Source of the DNA: an uncultured Anaerococcus sp.
GTDB lineage: Bacteria > Bacillota > Clostridia > Tissierellales > Peptoniphilaceae
Assembly (NCBI GenBank): GCA_900551095.1
Contig: URUJ01000004.1
Location: 9,948 to 73,947 of the forward strand
DNA length: 64,000 bases
Reading direction: 5' to 3'
Shown here one piece after another: positions 33,972-42,575 of this stretch (positions within the stretch are counted from its first letter, which is position 1; each line of letters starts with the position of its first letter). The notes under the pieces were generated by a model. The model saw nothing but the letters and a program-made list of their open reading frames with translations. It was not told the DNA's origin and searched no databases. The translations under genes were made by a program, and so were the position numbers.

Positions 33972-35630
33972 TTAATTTTTTACCTTAAATATGGATGATG
34001 CAAAAGGTTCTATTGATATTTCTTCACCTTTCCTTATTTTTCCGTTAATATTTCCATTTCCTTCGTATTTTAAATCATTGGTATTTATCAACTCATCTAA
34101 ATCATACGGACTAGGAATTTCATATCCTATATCAGTAAAATTAACGATTATTAAATAACTTTCGTTTTTAAATCTTCTTTCGTAAGCGTAGATACTGTAT
34201 CCATCTACATCAAAAATTTTAACTTCAGACTCATCATCATTTAAAGCCTTCTTAGATAAAAAAATATCTGATAAATCTTTGTAATAATCATTAAAAGATT
34301 TATTTATAATATCATCAACTATGAAGTTGTTATAAATAGAAAATGTCCTCATATCTGCTAACTCATCACCCATAAAAATTAATTTTGAAGATTTTAGGGT
34401 CATTAAAAATGTAAATAAAGTTTTAAGTTGATCAATTTTTTTATCTTCTGAGTACATCTTCATTGCAAGATTTGCTTCATTTAAAAAACTATCAACGTAG
34501 GAAAATCCAAACACCTTTGATGAATTTCCATTCTTAATTAAATTTCTAATATAAGATTGATAAGTAGTTCTATCCATAGGTACATTCTGGAAAACTTCAA
34601 CTATTTTTCTAAATTCTTTGTCATATATATAGTCAAAATCTAAGTTTAAGTCTTCATACACCCCATTAAAACCGGCAAGTGAATAAGATTTATTCTCTTT
34701 TGCCAAGTAATTTAATTCTTTTATCAGTTTGACCCATGATTCGTTAATTCCTCTATTTTTATCTCCCTGCCAATAAATCATATTTTCTACTGATGAGAAA
34801 AATATACCATCAATTCTCAGTTCTTTTGTATAATAATTTACTAGTGACAGTAAGTAAGATTTTACTAAATTTTTATCTGGATCAAAATTTATAGAACCGT
34901 AATAATTGTATTTTATATTATCATAATCATAATTATAAAGGTTTGTACCGTCAAATCTATCCAAATATAATGGATCTGGATCAAACTCACAAAAATCAAC
35001 TTCAACAATTATTCCGATTTTTTCTTTATGAAGGAGGTCTATAAAGTATTTAAAATCATCAAGTTTACCATATCTTTCCGAAAAAGCAAATAAGCCAAGA
35101 GATGCATACCCCATCTGTTTATAGTTTTTATATTCTGAAATCGGCATAAATTGAACATGGGTAAAATTATTATCTTTTAGATGATTTACGAGTTTTTCAT
35201 ACACTTTCCTCTTATCATCCTTATCTCTAAACAAAGATCCTAAGTGAACTTGATAGATATTTTTAGGCTTAGTAGTAATTTTTCTATATTTATATTTATA
35301 AGAAGAATTTTCTATCATTGATACCTCTTCGTCAAGAGATATTTTCTTTGAATATGGATCTATTTTTTTTAATAAGTTTCCTTCTCTATCCTCTATAAAA
35401 TACTGATAGCAATCTCCTTCTTTTGCATTATCTATTGTTACTGAAAAAACTCCTGTCGAGTATTTCCTAAGTCCTACTTTCTGCCAATCATTAAAATCTC
35501 CTGCCAAATAAACATTTTTCGCTTCTGGAGCGAGAATTCTAAAAATATAATCATTAGATTTTCTTTTATGTGATCCAAAAAATTCATATCCTTCAGAAGA
35601 TTTACCATTCAAATATTCTCTTGTATTCAT
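33972..35630 (-). CDS. degenerate glycogen branching enzyme-like GH13 protein
   Basis: This 552-residue protein keeps the GlgB plan: an N-terminal CBM48 domain (residues ~25-100, with FRILAPEAKNVYLAGDFNDW) and a GH13 barrel with YQVHLGS, NFTHVQFMPISEY and SERYG. All three catalytic positions are changed. The nucleophile segment DGLRVDAV reads DGIFFSSV (274-281), losing Arg and Asp. The AEEST acid segment reads AGFNG (319-323), and the SHDE segment reads SYVD. The histidine of the VPAHF strand is also absent. It cannot branch glucan by the GH13 mechanism but could still bind glycogen. It lies 14 bp after the glucosaminidase gene, away from the glg operon. Confidence 0.78.
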   Translation of the reverse strand: MNTREYLNGKSSEGYEFFGSHKRKSNDYIFRILAPEAKNVYLAGDFNDWQKVGLRKYSTGVFSVTIDNAKEGDCYQYFIEDREGNLLKKIDPYSKKISLDEEVSMIENSSYKYKYRKITTKPKNIYQVHLGSLFRDKDDKRKVYEKLVNHLKDNNFTHVQFMPISEYKNYKQMGYASLGLFAFSERYGKLDDFKYFIDLLHKEKIGIIVEVDFCEFDPDPLYLDRFDGTNLYNYDYDNIKYNYYGSINFDPDKNLVKSYLLSLVNYYTKELRIDGIFFSSVENMIYWQGDKNRGINESWVKLIKELNYLAKENKSYSLAGFNGVYEDLNLDFDYIYDKEFRKIVEVFQNVPMDRTTYQSYIRNLIKNGNSSKVFGFSYVDSFLNEANLAMKMYSEDKKIDQLKTLFTFLMTLKSSKLIFMGDELADMRTFSIYNNFIVDDIINKSFNDYYKDLSDIFLSKKALNDDESEVKIFDVDGYSIYAYERRFKNESYLIIVNFTDIGYEIPSPYDLDELINTNDLKYEGNGNINGKIRKGEEISIEPFASSIFKVKN

Positions 35631-35644
35631 CTATAATCCTCTCT

Positions 35645-36361
35645 TTATTTGTTTTCATAATCTTCATAACCTCTAATCATTGATCTAGTAACTTCAATCA
35701 TCATCCAATCAACTTTTTTTGACCAATCAGGGTCAGTAGCATAAAGTTTTCCTATACCGTCAGTAGATACACCGTTATAATACTTTCCATCTTTATTTAA
35801 ATATTCATTTTTCAAATGTTTTGCAACTGTAAAAATAGAAGCTCTTTCATCTTTAAAATCTGTTGCTAAATTATAAGGATCATGATCTACTGCATTAAAT
35901 CCAAATAAGTTTTTCTTATTTTTATATAGCTCACTTGTGCCATTGCCTGTCTCGTGCTTAGCCATAGCCATAAGTAAAATCGGATTTACTCCTACTTCCT
36001 CACTAGCATCTTTAAAGTCTTTTTCTAAACCAAAAAGATTTGTGTCAGAAAGTCCCCAGCCTAATTCTTCCTTTGAAAATTGAGTAGGGTTTAGTGGATA
36101 AAAATTACTTTTATCTGAAATCTTTGTTGAACCTTTTTCTGTAAATTCTTCTAAATCTTTTTTTAATTTCTCAAATCTTACATCCCTCATATCTTTTAAA
36201 TTCATTGTCTCATCAGAAATCTGCTTAAGTCCGAGAAATAGAGTTTCCTTTCTATTCACCTTGACCTCACTTGCTAATGATTCCTTTTTTAAGATAAAAA
36301 AAGATAAAAATAAAAGCATCAAGAATATAAATTTATTAATAAAACTTTTTTTATATACCAT
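35645..36361 (-). CDS. secreted GH73-type N-acetylglucosaminidase
   Basis: This 238-residue protein has a hydrophobic signal segment (about residues 9-29) ending near SLA/SEV. It is followed by a lysozyme-like GH73 domain: AMAKHETGNGTSELYKNKKN with the catalytic Glu, NLFGFNAVDHDPY, and the WMMIEV end. It should cleave peptidoglycan glycan strands outside the cell. No cell-wall-binding repeats are attached. It sits between the pyr operon and the GlgB-like gene and may be co-transcribed with the latter. Confidence 0.85.
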   Translation of the reverse strand: MVYKKSFINKFIFLMLLFLSFFILKKESLASEVKVNRKETLFLGLKQISDETMNLKDMRDVRFEKLKKDLEEFTEKGSTKISDKSNFYPLNPTQFSKEELGWGLSDTNLFGLEKDFKDASEEVGVNPILLMAMAKHETGNGTSELYKNKKNLFGFNAVDHDPYNLATDFKDERASIFTVAKHLKNEYLNKDGKYYNGVSTDGIGKLYATDPDWSKKVDWMMIEVTRSMIRGYEDYENK

Positions 36362-36418
36362 AATTCTCCCTTATATATAAAATATATTAATAAAATTATA
36401 TGCTTAATGCTGTATTTA

Positions 36419-36997
36419 TCAAGCTTTCATTTTTCTTGAACCCGGTTTTATAGCAGGAATATCTTTTAAATCCTCTGGTAAATCATCAGGATCCCATGCA
36501 TTTACCTCAATTTTTGTTGCAGAAATCAAAGGTAGGCCGTTTATTTCATCTTTATGTGACCTATTTACAATTGAAGTTAAGGCAACTACTTCTCCCCCGT
36601 GCTCTCTTATAACATCAACTGTTTCAAAAGATGATTTTCCTGTAGTAATAACGTCCTCAACTATAATTACCTTTTGTCCCTCTTTTATCTCAAAGCCACG
36701 TCTAAGGGTCATTTCGTTGTTTTCTCTTTCTGTAAAGATTGCGTCAACACCTAGCGCTCTAGCGACTTCATAGGCAACTATGATTCCACCCATAGCAGGC
36801 CCTACGCAAAGGTCAACTTCTATCCCAGCTTTTTTAATTTTATCTGCAATTATTTTCGCAACTTCTTCGCAATATCTAGGATTTTGAATGAGTTTTGCGC
36901 ATTGCACGTACTTATCAGAGTGTTTTCCACTTGAAAGGATAAAATGTCCTTCTAGTAAAGCGTGAGATTTTTTTAATAATTCTATTGTTTTTTCCAT
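36419..36997 (-). CDS. pyrE: orotate phosphoribosyltransferase
   Basis: This 192-residue protein carries the phosphoribosyl-pyrophosphate-binding motif VIIVEDVITTGKSS (near residue 114), FTLRSGKHS-like FILSSGKHSDKY at the N-terminus and the flexible-loop region TLRRGFEIKEGQK. It makes orotidine monophosphate from orotate. It is the last pyrimidine gene in the operon, 8 bp after pyrD. The lengths and motifs are standard. Confidence 0.95.
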   Translation of the reverse strand: MEKTIELLKKSHALLEGHFILSSGKHSDKYVQCAKLIQNPRYCEEVAKIIADKIKKAGIEVDLCVGPAMGGIIVAYEVARALGVDAIFTERENNEMTLRRGFEIKEGQKVIIVEDVITTGKSSFETVDVIREHGGEVVALTSIVNRSHKDEINGLPLISATKIEVNAWDPDDLPEDLKDIPAIKPGSRKMKA

Positions 36998-37005
36998 TTT
37001 TTCTC

Positions 37006-37905
37006 CTATAAAATTCCAACTATATCATTAATATCGCTAATATTGTTATTAGCACAATATCTTTCTAGATTATCAATTATTTCAATCATTGTGTCAAGTT
37101 TTGAGAAATTTGCAGTACCAACTTGAATTGCAGATGCACCTACCATCATAAATTCAAGACAATCTTCAACATTCATTATCCCACCCATGGCTATAACTGG
37201 TATATCAACAGTCTGAGCTACTTCATAGGTCATCCTCAAAGCTATTGGTTTAATGGCTGGACCTGATAGTCCTGCAGTTTTATTGTCAAATATAAATTTC
37301 TTCTTATTGATATCTACCGCCATAGCGTTAAATGTATTTACAAGTGAAATAGCATCTGCCCCACAATCTTGAGCTATTTTTGCAAATTCACCAATATGAG
37401 TTACATTTGGAGATAATTTTACAATTAGTGGAAGATTTGTCTCTTTTCTAACAAGACTAATAACTTCTTTTGCTTTTTTAGGATCTGTTCCAAAGGCCAT
37501 CCCACCTTCTTTAAGGTTTGGGCAAGATATGTTAAGCTCAATCATATCAATATCAGCCTTGTTGAGTTTTACTGCACCTAGTCTATAATCATCATAAGAG
37601 TGGCCGCCAAGATTTGCTATTACTACTGTGTCGTATTTTCTCATGAAAACTAATTCATTTTCAATAAAGTGGTCAACCCCTGGGTTTTGAAGACCGATTG
37701 AATTCATAATACCTGCCGGTGTTTCATAAATTCTTATACCAGGATTGCCTGGATTCTTTTTTAAAGTTAATCCTTTTGAAGAAATACCGCCTAGTTTATT
37801 TAAATCTATGTAATCTTTAAACTCTTCACCAAAACCAAAAGTACCACTAGCTGCAATAACAGGATTTTTAAATTCCACACCAGCTATATTTATCTTTAAG
37901 CTCAT
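37006..37905 (-). CDS. pyrD: dihydroorotate dehydrogenase, class 1B catalytic subunit
   Basis: This 299-residue FMN enzyme has the class 1 motifs PVIAASGTFGFGEE, NSIGLQNPG and the active-site Cys in LNISCPNLKEGG. VKLSPNV, GLSGPAIKPIALR and IPVIAMGGI complete the FMN site. The adjacent pyrK makes it class 1B, using NAD through PyrK, which is consistent with anaerobic growth. It overlaps pyrK by 4 bp. Confidence 0.95.
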   Translation of the reverse strand: MSLKINIAGVEFKNPVIAASGTFGFGEEFKDYIDLNKLGGISSKGLTLKKNPGNPGIRIYETPAGIMNSIGLQNPGVDHFIENELVFMRKYDTVVIANLGGHSYDDYRLGAVKLNKADIDMIELNISCPNLKEGGMAFGTDPKKAKEVISLVRKETNLPLIVKLSPNVTHIGEFAKIAQDCGADAISLVNTFNAMAVDINKKKFIFDNKTAGLSGPAIKPIALRMTYEVAQTVDIPVIAMGGIMNVEDCLEFMMVGASAIQVGTANFSKLDTMIEIIDNLERYCANNNISDINDIVGIL

Positions 37906-38621
37906 GAAAATATCCTTTCTGCATCAAAAACTGGACCATCTTTACAAACTCTAATATAATCACCATTTTTATCTTCAACTGTACACCCCAGACAAGCACC
38001 AATTCCACACCCCATATGGGCTTCCATAGATACTTGAATTTTAGCTCTAGTATTTTTCTCACAAAGAGCTTTAAGCATTGGGTTTGGACCACAAGCGTAA
38101 ATCAAATCATAATCGTCAGGGTTTAATTTATCAAGGATAAACTTGCCTTCTTTTCTTTCTGAGCTTGTAATAATTTTTCCTACATAAGGCTTAAAATCAT
38201 CAATAAAATAAGGTTCGTCAGCAAAGCCTGCATAAAAATCAGCCTTTATATCTAAATTTTTCGCAAGCTCTAAAAGTGGTGCAATGCCAATACCACCTGC
38301 AACAATCGCGATTTTTTTATCGTTAGTTTTGACAAAGCCATTTCCAAGAGGTCCAAAAATTGAAACTCCTTCATTCTTTTTAAGATCAGCAATTAATCTT
38401 GTTCCTTTTCCTACGACTTGTACTAAAAATATTAGTTCATCTTCCCTTTGATCGCATACACCAAATGGCCTAGCAAGGATAGGATCATTTCTAAAAGAGT
38501 CTGCCCTTAACATAAAAAACTGACCTGGCTTAGCATTTAAATTAATGCCTAAACTAATTTTTAAGATTCCAGGTGCAATTTCAACATTATTTAATACTTT
38601 ACAATGTCTATAACTTTGCAT
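37902..38621 (-). CDS. pyrK: dihydroorotate dehydrogenase electron-transfer subunit
   Basis: A 239-residue ferredoxin-reductase-like protein. The FAD-binding segment is DPILARPFGV, the NAD-binding motif is IVAGGIGIAPLLELAK, and the [2Fe-2S] cluster is held by four Cys in HMGCGIGACLGCTV and RVC near the C-terminus. It passes electrons from PyrD to NAD. It overlaps both pyrF and pyrD. Confidence 0.95.
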   Translation of the reverse strand: MQSYRHCKVLNNVEIAPGILKISLGINLNAKPGQFFMLRADSFRNDPILARPFGVCDQREDELIFLVQVVGKGTRLIADLKKNEGVSIFGPLGNGFVKTNDKKIAIVAGGIGIAPLLELAKNLDIKADFYAGFADEPYFIDDFKPYVGKIITSSERKEGKFILDKLNPDDYDLIYACGPNPMLKALCEKNTRAKIQVSMEAHMGCGIGACLGCTVEDKNGDYIRVCKDGPVFDAERIFS

Positions 38622-39471
38622 TTTTGGCTATTTCCTTATAAGTTTCTAAAGTTTTCTCTCTAGCGTATTTGCCAACATAATTCTCCCCATCTTCAAAATT
38701 CATCCAATTTTTTAAGATAGCTCTAGATGAATTTACAACTCCTGCATTTAAGTTGACCATTAATTTATAAACATTTAAACTATCAGCCGCTTGAGCACCA
38801 AAGCCAGGGATTAAGAAAAACATCTTATTATATCTTTGTCTTATTTTTTCTACTTCCTGGCTGTGAGTTGCCCCTACAACTAGCCCTACTGGACCATATC
38901 CAGATTCTCCAATGTAGTTTTTATTTATTTCCTTAAGCTTATCACCAATTGTATAAAAAAGCTCTTCTCCATTTGTATCTAAAACCTCAAAGTCATTCGC
39001 TCCTAGATTTGAAGTTCTTAAAAGAACGAAAATCCCTTTTTTCCCAGATTCTAAATAAGGAAGATATGGGGAAATAGAATCCATACCCATATAAGGATTT
39101 AATGTTATAAAATCCACCTCAAAATCACCTTCAAAATGAGCCTTGGCATACATAGATGCTGATGCAGCTATATCAGACCTTTTGACATCTCCTATAGATA
39201 ATAAATCTAGACTTCTAAGATAATCAAGGGTGTTTTTATAGGCAAGCATACCCTCTAGACCATATGACTCATAGTAAGCTATTTGCAGCTTATATATAGC
39301 ACAAACATCCTTTGTGGCATCAATTATTTCCTTATTGTAGGCAAATAGTGCATCATGAATTTCCTTACCTTCCTTCATAGAATCAGGAATATAATCCATA
39401 GATGTATCAAGACCTACACAAACAAATCCTAGTTTTTCGACCCTTTCATATAATTTATCTATTATTTTCAT
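38608..39471 (-). CDS. pyrF: orotidine-5'-phosphate decarboxylase, type 2 (long form)
   Basis: This 287-residue protein is longer than typical PyrF and belongs to the type 2 subfamily. It has FVCVGLDTS at the N-terminus, the catalytic Lys/Asp centre in SIGDVKRSDIAASA, TLNPYMG, VGATHSQE and FLIPGFGAQ. It decarboxylates OMP to UMP. It overlaps pyrC by 17 bp and pyrK by 14 bp. Confidence 0.94.
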   Translation of the reverse strand: MKIIDKLYERVEKLGFVCVGLDTSMDYIPDSMKEGKEIHDALFAYNKEIIDATKDVCAIYKLQIAYYESYGLEGMLAYKNTLDYLRSLDLLSIGDVKRSDIAASASMYAKAHFEGDFEVDFITLNPYMGMDSISPYLPYLESGKKGIFVLLRTSNLGANDFEVLDTNGEELFYTIGDKLKEINKNYIGESGYGPVGLVVGATHSQEVEKIRQRYNKMFFLIPGFGAQAADSLNVYKLMVNLNAGVVNSSRAILKNWMNFEDGENYVGKYAREKTLETYKEIAKNAKL

Positions 39472-40648
39472 ATTTTAATACTCCTTTTCTATAAACTTTT
39501 TCAATCGATCCGGTAAGTGTCTTACCTATCATAAGAGAATTTTTTGACTTAGAAAGAATATCTTCTTTTCTATAAATAAAAAACTTATCTAAATCAACTA
39601 AGGTAAAATCAGCAAGGTATCCTGGTTCTAATTTACCTTTTTTAATCTTTAAAATTTCTGAAGGTCTAGTTGACATTATCTTTACTAATTGATTTAAAGA
39701 TATCAAACCAGATTTTACTAAAACTTCGTAACAAGTAGAAAAGGCAGTCTCAATGCCTATAAAACCTGGCGCACCTTGATTTTTCTCCTTTTCCGAATGA
39801 GGAGCATGGTCTGTTGAAATTGCATCAACATAACCTTCCTTGATCATCTTTAGTAAAAATAACCTATCTTCTTCTCTTCTAATAGGTGGATTTACTTTCA
39901 TCTCATCTCTAGTTTTTTCAGAAAAATATAAATGATGGGGAGTAACTTCGCAAGTAATTTTAGCTCCCAAATCTTTAAAGTATCTTATAGCTGTCATCGC
40001 TCCTTTTGTTGAAACATGGGAAAAGTGCACAGGCATATCAAGTTTATAGGCATAGTAGCAATCTCTAATTGTCATTGCATCTTCAGCTACTTCATAATCT
40101 ATAGCAGAAACTTTGGCAACTTCTTCATGAAGGGTCATGTTGATTCCAAGTTCCTTAGCTTTAACCATAGCCATATACATAACAGCTGCATCATCTACAC
40201 CGTGACCGTCATCAGAAATAAACTTTACAGATTCTGGTAAATTATCTAGGTGATCAAGGCTTTTTCCATCAAAGTTTTTTGTAATGGTATATACTTGGTC
40301 AATCCCAATTAAATCAAGATTTTTTCCTCTTTTTATTATATCTTCATAAACTTCAGGGCTAGATACAGTTGGTTTAGTATTTCCCATCAAAAGAACATTG
40401 GTAAATCCACCTTTTAGAGCGGCATGAGAACCTGTTTCCAAGTCCTCTTTGTAGGTAAAGCCCGGATCCCTAAAGTGGACGTGGAGGTCTGTAAAGGATG
40501 GAAGAAGAGCGAGATTATTACAATCTATAATCTCGTCTGCTTCTTCTTTGGGAAATTTTTCTGTTATTATTCCATCTTCTACATAAAGATCATTTTTAGA
40601 AATTTTTACGTCATCAAAGCCGTAAAGGCGTGTAAAAATTTGCTTCAT
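39455..40648 (-). CDS. pyrC: dihydroorotase
   Basis: A 397-residue class I dihydroorotase. Metal-binding motifs are LHVHFRDPGFTYKED, HFSHVSTKGA, CEVTPHHLYF and STDHAPHSEKEK. The start is placed at the ATG two bases before the pyrI stop region, with GGAAGAAT upstream. The open frame extends 13 codons into pyrI but has no ribosome site. It closes carbamoyl-aspartate to dihydroorotate. Confidence 0.95.
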   Translation of the reverse strand: MKQIFTRLYGFDDVKISKNDLYVEDGIITEKFPKEEADEIIDCNNLALLPSFTDLHVHFRDPGFTYKEDLETGSHAALKGGFTNVLLMGNTKPTVSSPEVYEDIIKRGKNLDLIGIDQVYTITKNFDGKSLDHLDNLPESVKFISDDGHGVDDAAVMYMAMVKAKELGINMTLHEEVAKVSAIDYEVAEDAMTIRDCYYAYKLDMPVHFSHVSTKGAMTAIRYFKDLGAKITCEVTPHHLYFSEKTRDEMKVNPPIRREEDRLFLLKMIKEGYVDAISTDHAPHSEKEKNQGAPGFIGIETAFSTCYEVLVKSGLISLNQLVKIMSTRPSEILKIKKGKLEPGYLADFTLVDLDKFFIYRKEDILSKSKNSLMIGKTLTGSIEKVYRKGVLKYENNR

Positions 40649-40649
40649 C

Positions 40650-41078
40650 TTATTCTTCCACGTCATAAATGTGACCACAATAAGCACATTTATATGTTTT
40701 CTCTTCTTTGTCTATAAGAATAAATTCACTTTGAACTTCCCTTTCACTTGTAGATACGCACTTAGGATTCTGACAGGTTAGGATGTCTATAGCTCTTTCA
40801 GGTAATTCTAGGTTTAGTTTCTTAACAACTTCTTCATTTTCTATAATATTTACTGTCGCAGTTGGATCTATAATAGATACCGCGTCCAAGTTTATTTTTA
40901 TATTATTAGCTATTTTTAGTATATCTTTTTTGCCAAATCTAGTAGATTTCGCATTTAAAATAATAGCTACTTCATCATCTATATTTTTCAAATCTAAAAG
41001 ATTATATATTTGCATACCAAGACCTGCCTTGATATGGTCTATTACTATACCGTCCTTAATACTTGTAATTTCAATCAT
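40650..41078 (-). CDS. pyrI: aspartate carbamoyltransferase regulatory subunit
   Basis: A 142-residue protein. The N-terminal nucleotide-binding half starts at KDGIVIDHIKAG, and the C-terminal zinc ribbon has four Cys (CQNPKCVST and CAYCGHIYDV). It binds CTP/ATP and regulates PyrB allosterically. The presence of pyrI next to pyrB, overlapping by 8 bp, shows that this organism has the E. coli-like holoenzyme, not the Bacillus-type unregulated enzyme. Confidence 0.95.
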   Translation of the reverse strand: MIEITSIKDGIVIDHIKAGLGMQIYNLLDLKNIDDEVAIILNAKSTRFGKKDILKIANNIKINLDAVSIIDPTATVNIIENEEVVKKLNLELPERAIDILTCQNPKCVSTSEREVQSEFILIDKEEKTYKCAYCGHIYDVEE

Positions 41079-41997
41079 TGTTTGCCTCCAATAATTTAAT
41101 AATTAGTGCCATTCTTACATACATTCCGAATTTTGCTTGTTTAAAATAAACAGCTCTAGGATCGTCATCAACTTCTTTTGCAATTTCATTGACTCTTGGA
41201 AGCGGATGCATAACAATCAAATCTTCTCTTGCACGGCTCATTTTTTCCTTATCTAAAAGATATGAATCCTTAAGTCTTGTGTATTGAGCATCAGAATAAA
41301 ATCTTTCTCTTTGAATCCTTGTCATATAAAGAATATCAATTTTATCCATTACTTCGTCAAGACTTCTAACTTCTTCATATCGCGAATTTTCATCAAATAC
41401 TTCTTCTTTTACGTATTGTGGAAGTTTTAACTCTTCTGGTGATATTAGAATATATTTATTTCCCTCAAAAAGATTTAAAATCTTAATTAGCGAATGAACT
41501 GTTCTTCCATATTTTAAATCTCCACAAATTCCTATAACATGATTATCAAAACTTTCTTTGTAATTACTAATTGTAAGCATATCTGTCAAAGTTTGGGTTG
41601 GATGTTGGTGACCACCATCTCCAGCATTTATTATTGGACAATCTGCAGCAAGACTAGCTAGGTATGCAGCTCCTTCTTGTGGATGACGCATGGCAATAAT
41701 ATCTGCATATTGGCTGACAGTCTTAACTGTATCTTGGAGGCTCTCACCTTTTTTAGCTGACGATACACTTGCATCAGAGAATCCTACTACAGATCCACCT
41801 AGTCTACACATTGCAGATTCAAATGATAATCTTGTCCTAGTTGAAGGCTCAAAAAAAAGAGTCCCCAATAGTTTCCCGTCTGCTGAATGAGAAAAATCGG
41901 TAGGACTCTTATAAATATCATTTCCTAGTTCAATAATTTCAAGTAAATCTTCTTTTGTTAAATCGTGCGAATTCAATAAATTTTTAATAGAAATCAT
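41071..41997 (-). CDS. pyrB: aspartate carbamoyltransferase catalytic subunit
   Basis: This 308-residue protein carries the carbamoyl-phosphate motif FEPSTRTRLSFESAM near residue 50. HPQEGAA, the GDGGHQHPTQTLTDM motif, MTRIQRERF and MHPLPRVNEI are also present. It is the first gene of the pyr operon. The carbamoyl-phosphate synthase genes are not in this window. A near-consensus promoter lies about 20 bp upstream, with no PyrR-type attenuator visible. Confidence 0.96.
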   Translation of the reverse strand: MISIKNLLNSHDLTKEDLLEIIELGNDIYKSPTDFSHSADGKLLGTLFFEPSTRTRLSFESAMCRLGGSVVGFSDASVSSAKKGESLQDTVKTVSQYADIIAMRHPQEGAAYLASLAADCPIINAGDGGHQHPTQTLTDMLTISNYKESFDNHVIGICGDLKYGRTVHSLIKILNLFEGNKYILISPEELKLPQYVKEEVFDENSRYEEVRSLDEVMDKIDILYMTRIQRERFYSDAQYTRLKDSYLLDKEKMSRAREDLIVMHPLPRVNEIAKEVDDDPRAVYFKQAKFGMYVRMALIIKLLEANND

Positions 41998-42020
41998 ACT
42001 ATCTCCTTTGATTTTTTAAA

Positions 42021-42048
42021 ATTATACCAGTATATTTCTATCTGTCAA
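42021..42048 (-). promoter_or_regulatory. promoter of the pyr operon
   Basis: The minus strand has TTGACA, 16 bp, then TATAAT preceded by TGG. The predicted start falls in a run of six A residues, so the leader is only about 20 nt. That is too short for a PyrR-binding attenuator. UTP/CTP-sensitive start selection is possible but unproven. Confidence 0.85.
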
Positions 42049-42050
42049 AA

Positions 42051-42575
42051 TTATAATTCACTTATTAAATCTGAGATTGATTTTGTTGTCACTCTACTTT
42101 TATCAATGTCTAAATCTTCAAGAATTTCATCAATTTTGGATTGGTTTGTAAATTCAATTTCCATATATGGATGAGGGTAGGTATCCTTATCCCATATATC
42201 TATATCAAATCTTTGTCCCTTATACCTATAAGAAATTCTCTCCTTCTCTCCCTTGTATTTTAATTTCACACCCATCTTTTCTAAAATAGATGTCATCATG
42301 GATACGGAATCAATATGAACTGTAAACTCATTATTAATCCTTACTTCTTCGTCATTTTTAACTTCTTTGAAAGTTAATTCTATAGGGGCTTTTTTATCAT
42401 CAACTATACTTTCTCTTATCCTTAAATATCCCTTTTCAAATTCACCTGTTTGTGGTGCAAAAGTGTAATTTTTTTGCAATTCTCTGCTGATTTTTTCAGC
42501 TCCCAAACTAATTAACTTTTCTTCAATTTCTTTTGGAACGATTCCCAAAACTTTTACTTCTATTTCTCTTTGCAT
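42051..42575 (-). CDS. CYTH-domain protein
   Basis: This 174-residue protein starts with the ExExK motif (REIEVKV) that binds triphosphate substrates. It continues with the tunnel-forming strands YLRIRES, ELTFKEV, RISYRYKG and a late YMEIEFTN. CYTH proteins are class IV adenylate cyclases or thiamine/inorganic triphosphatases; the actual substrate cannot be told. Its start overlaps the phosphoesterase gene's stop by one base. Confidence 0.86.
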   Translation of the reverse strand: MQREIEVKVLGIVPKEIEEKLISLGAEKISRELQKNYTFAPQTGEFEKGYLRIRESIVDDKKAPIELTFKEVKNDEEVRINNEFTVHIDSVSMMTSILEKMGVKLKYKGEKERISYRYKGQRFDIDIWDKDTYPHPYMEIEFTNQSKIDEILEDLDIDKSRVTTKSISDLISEL

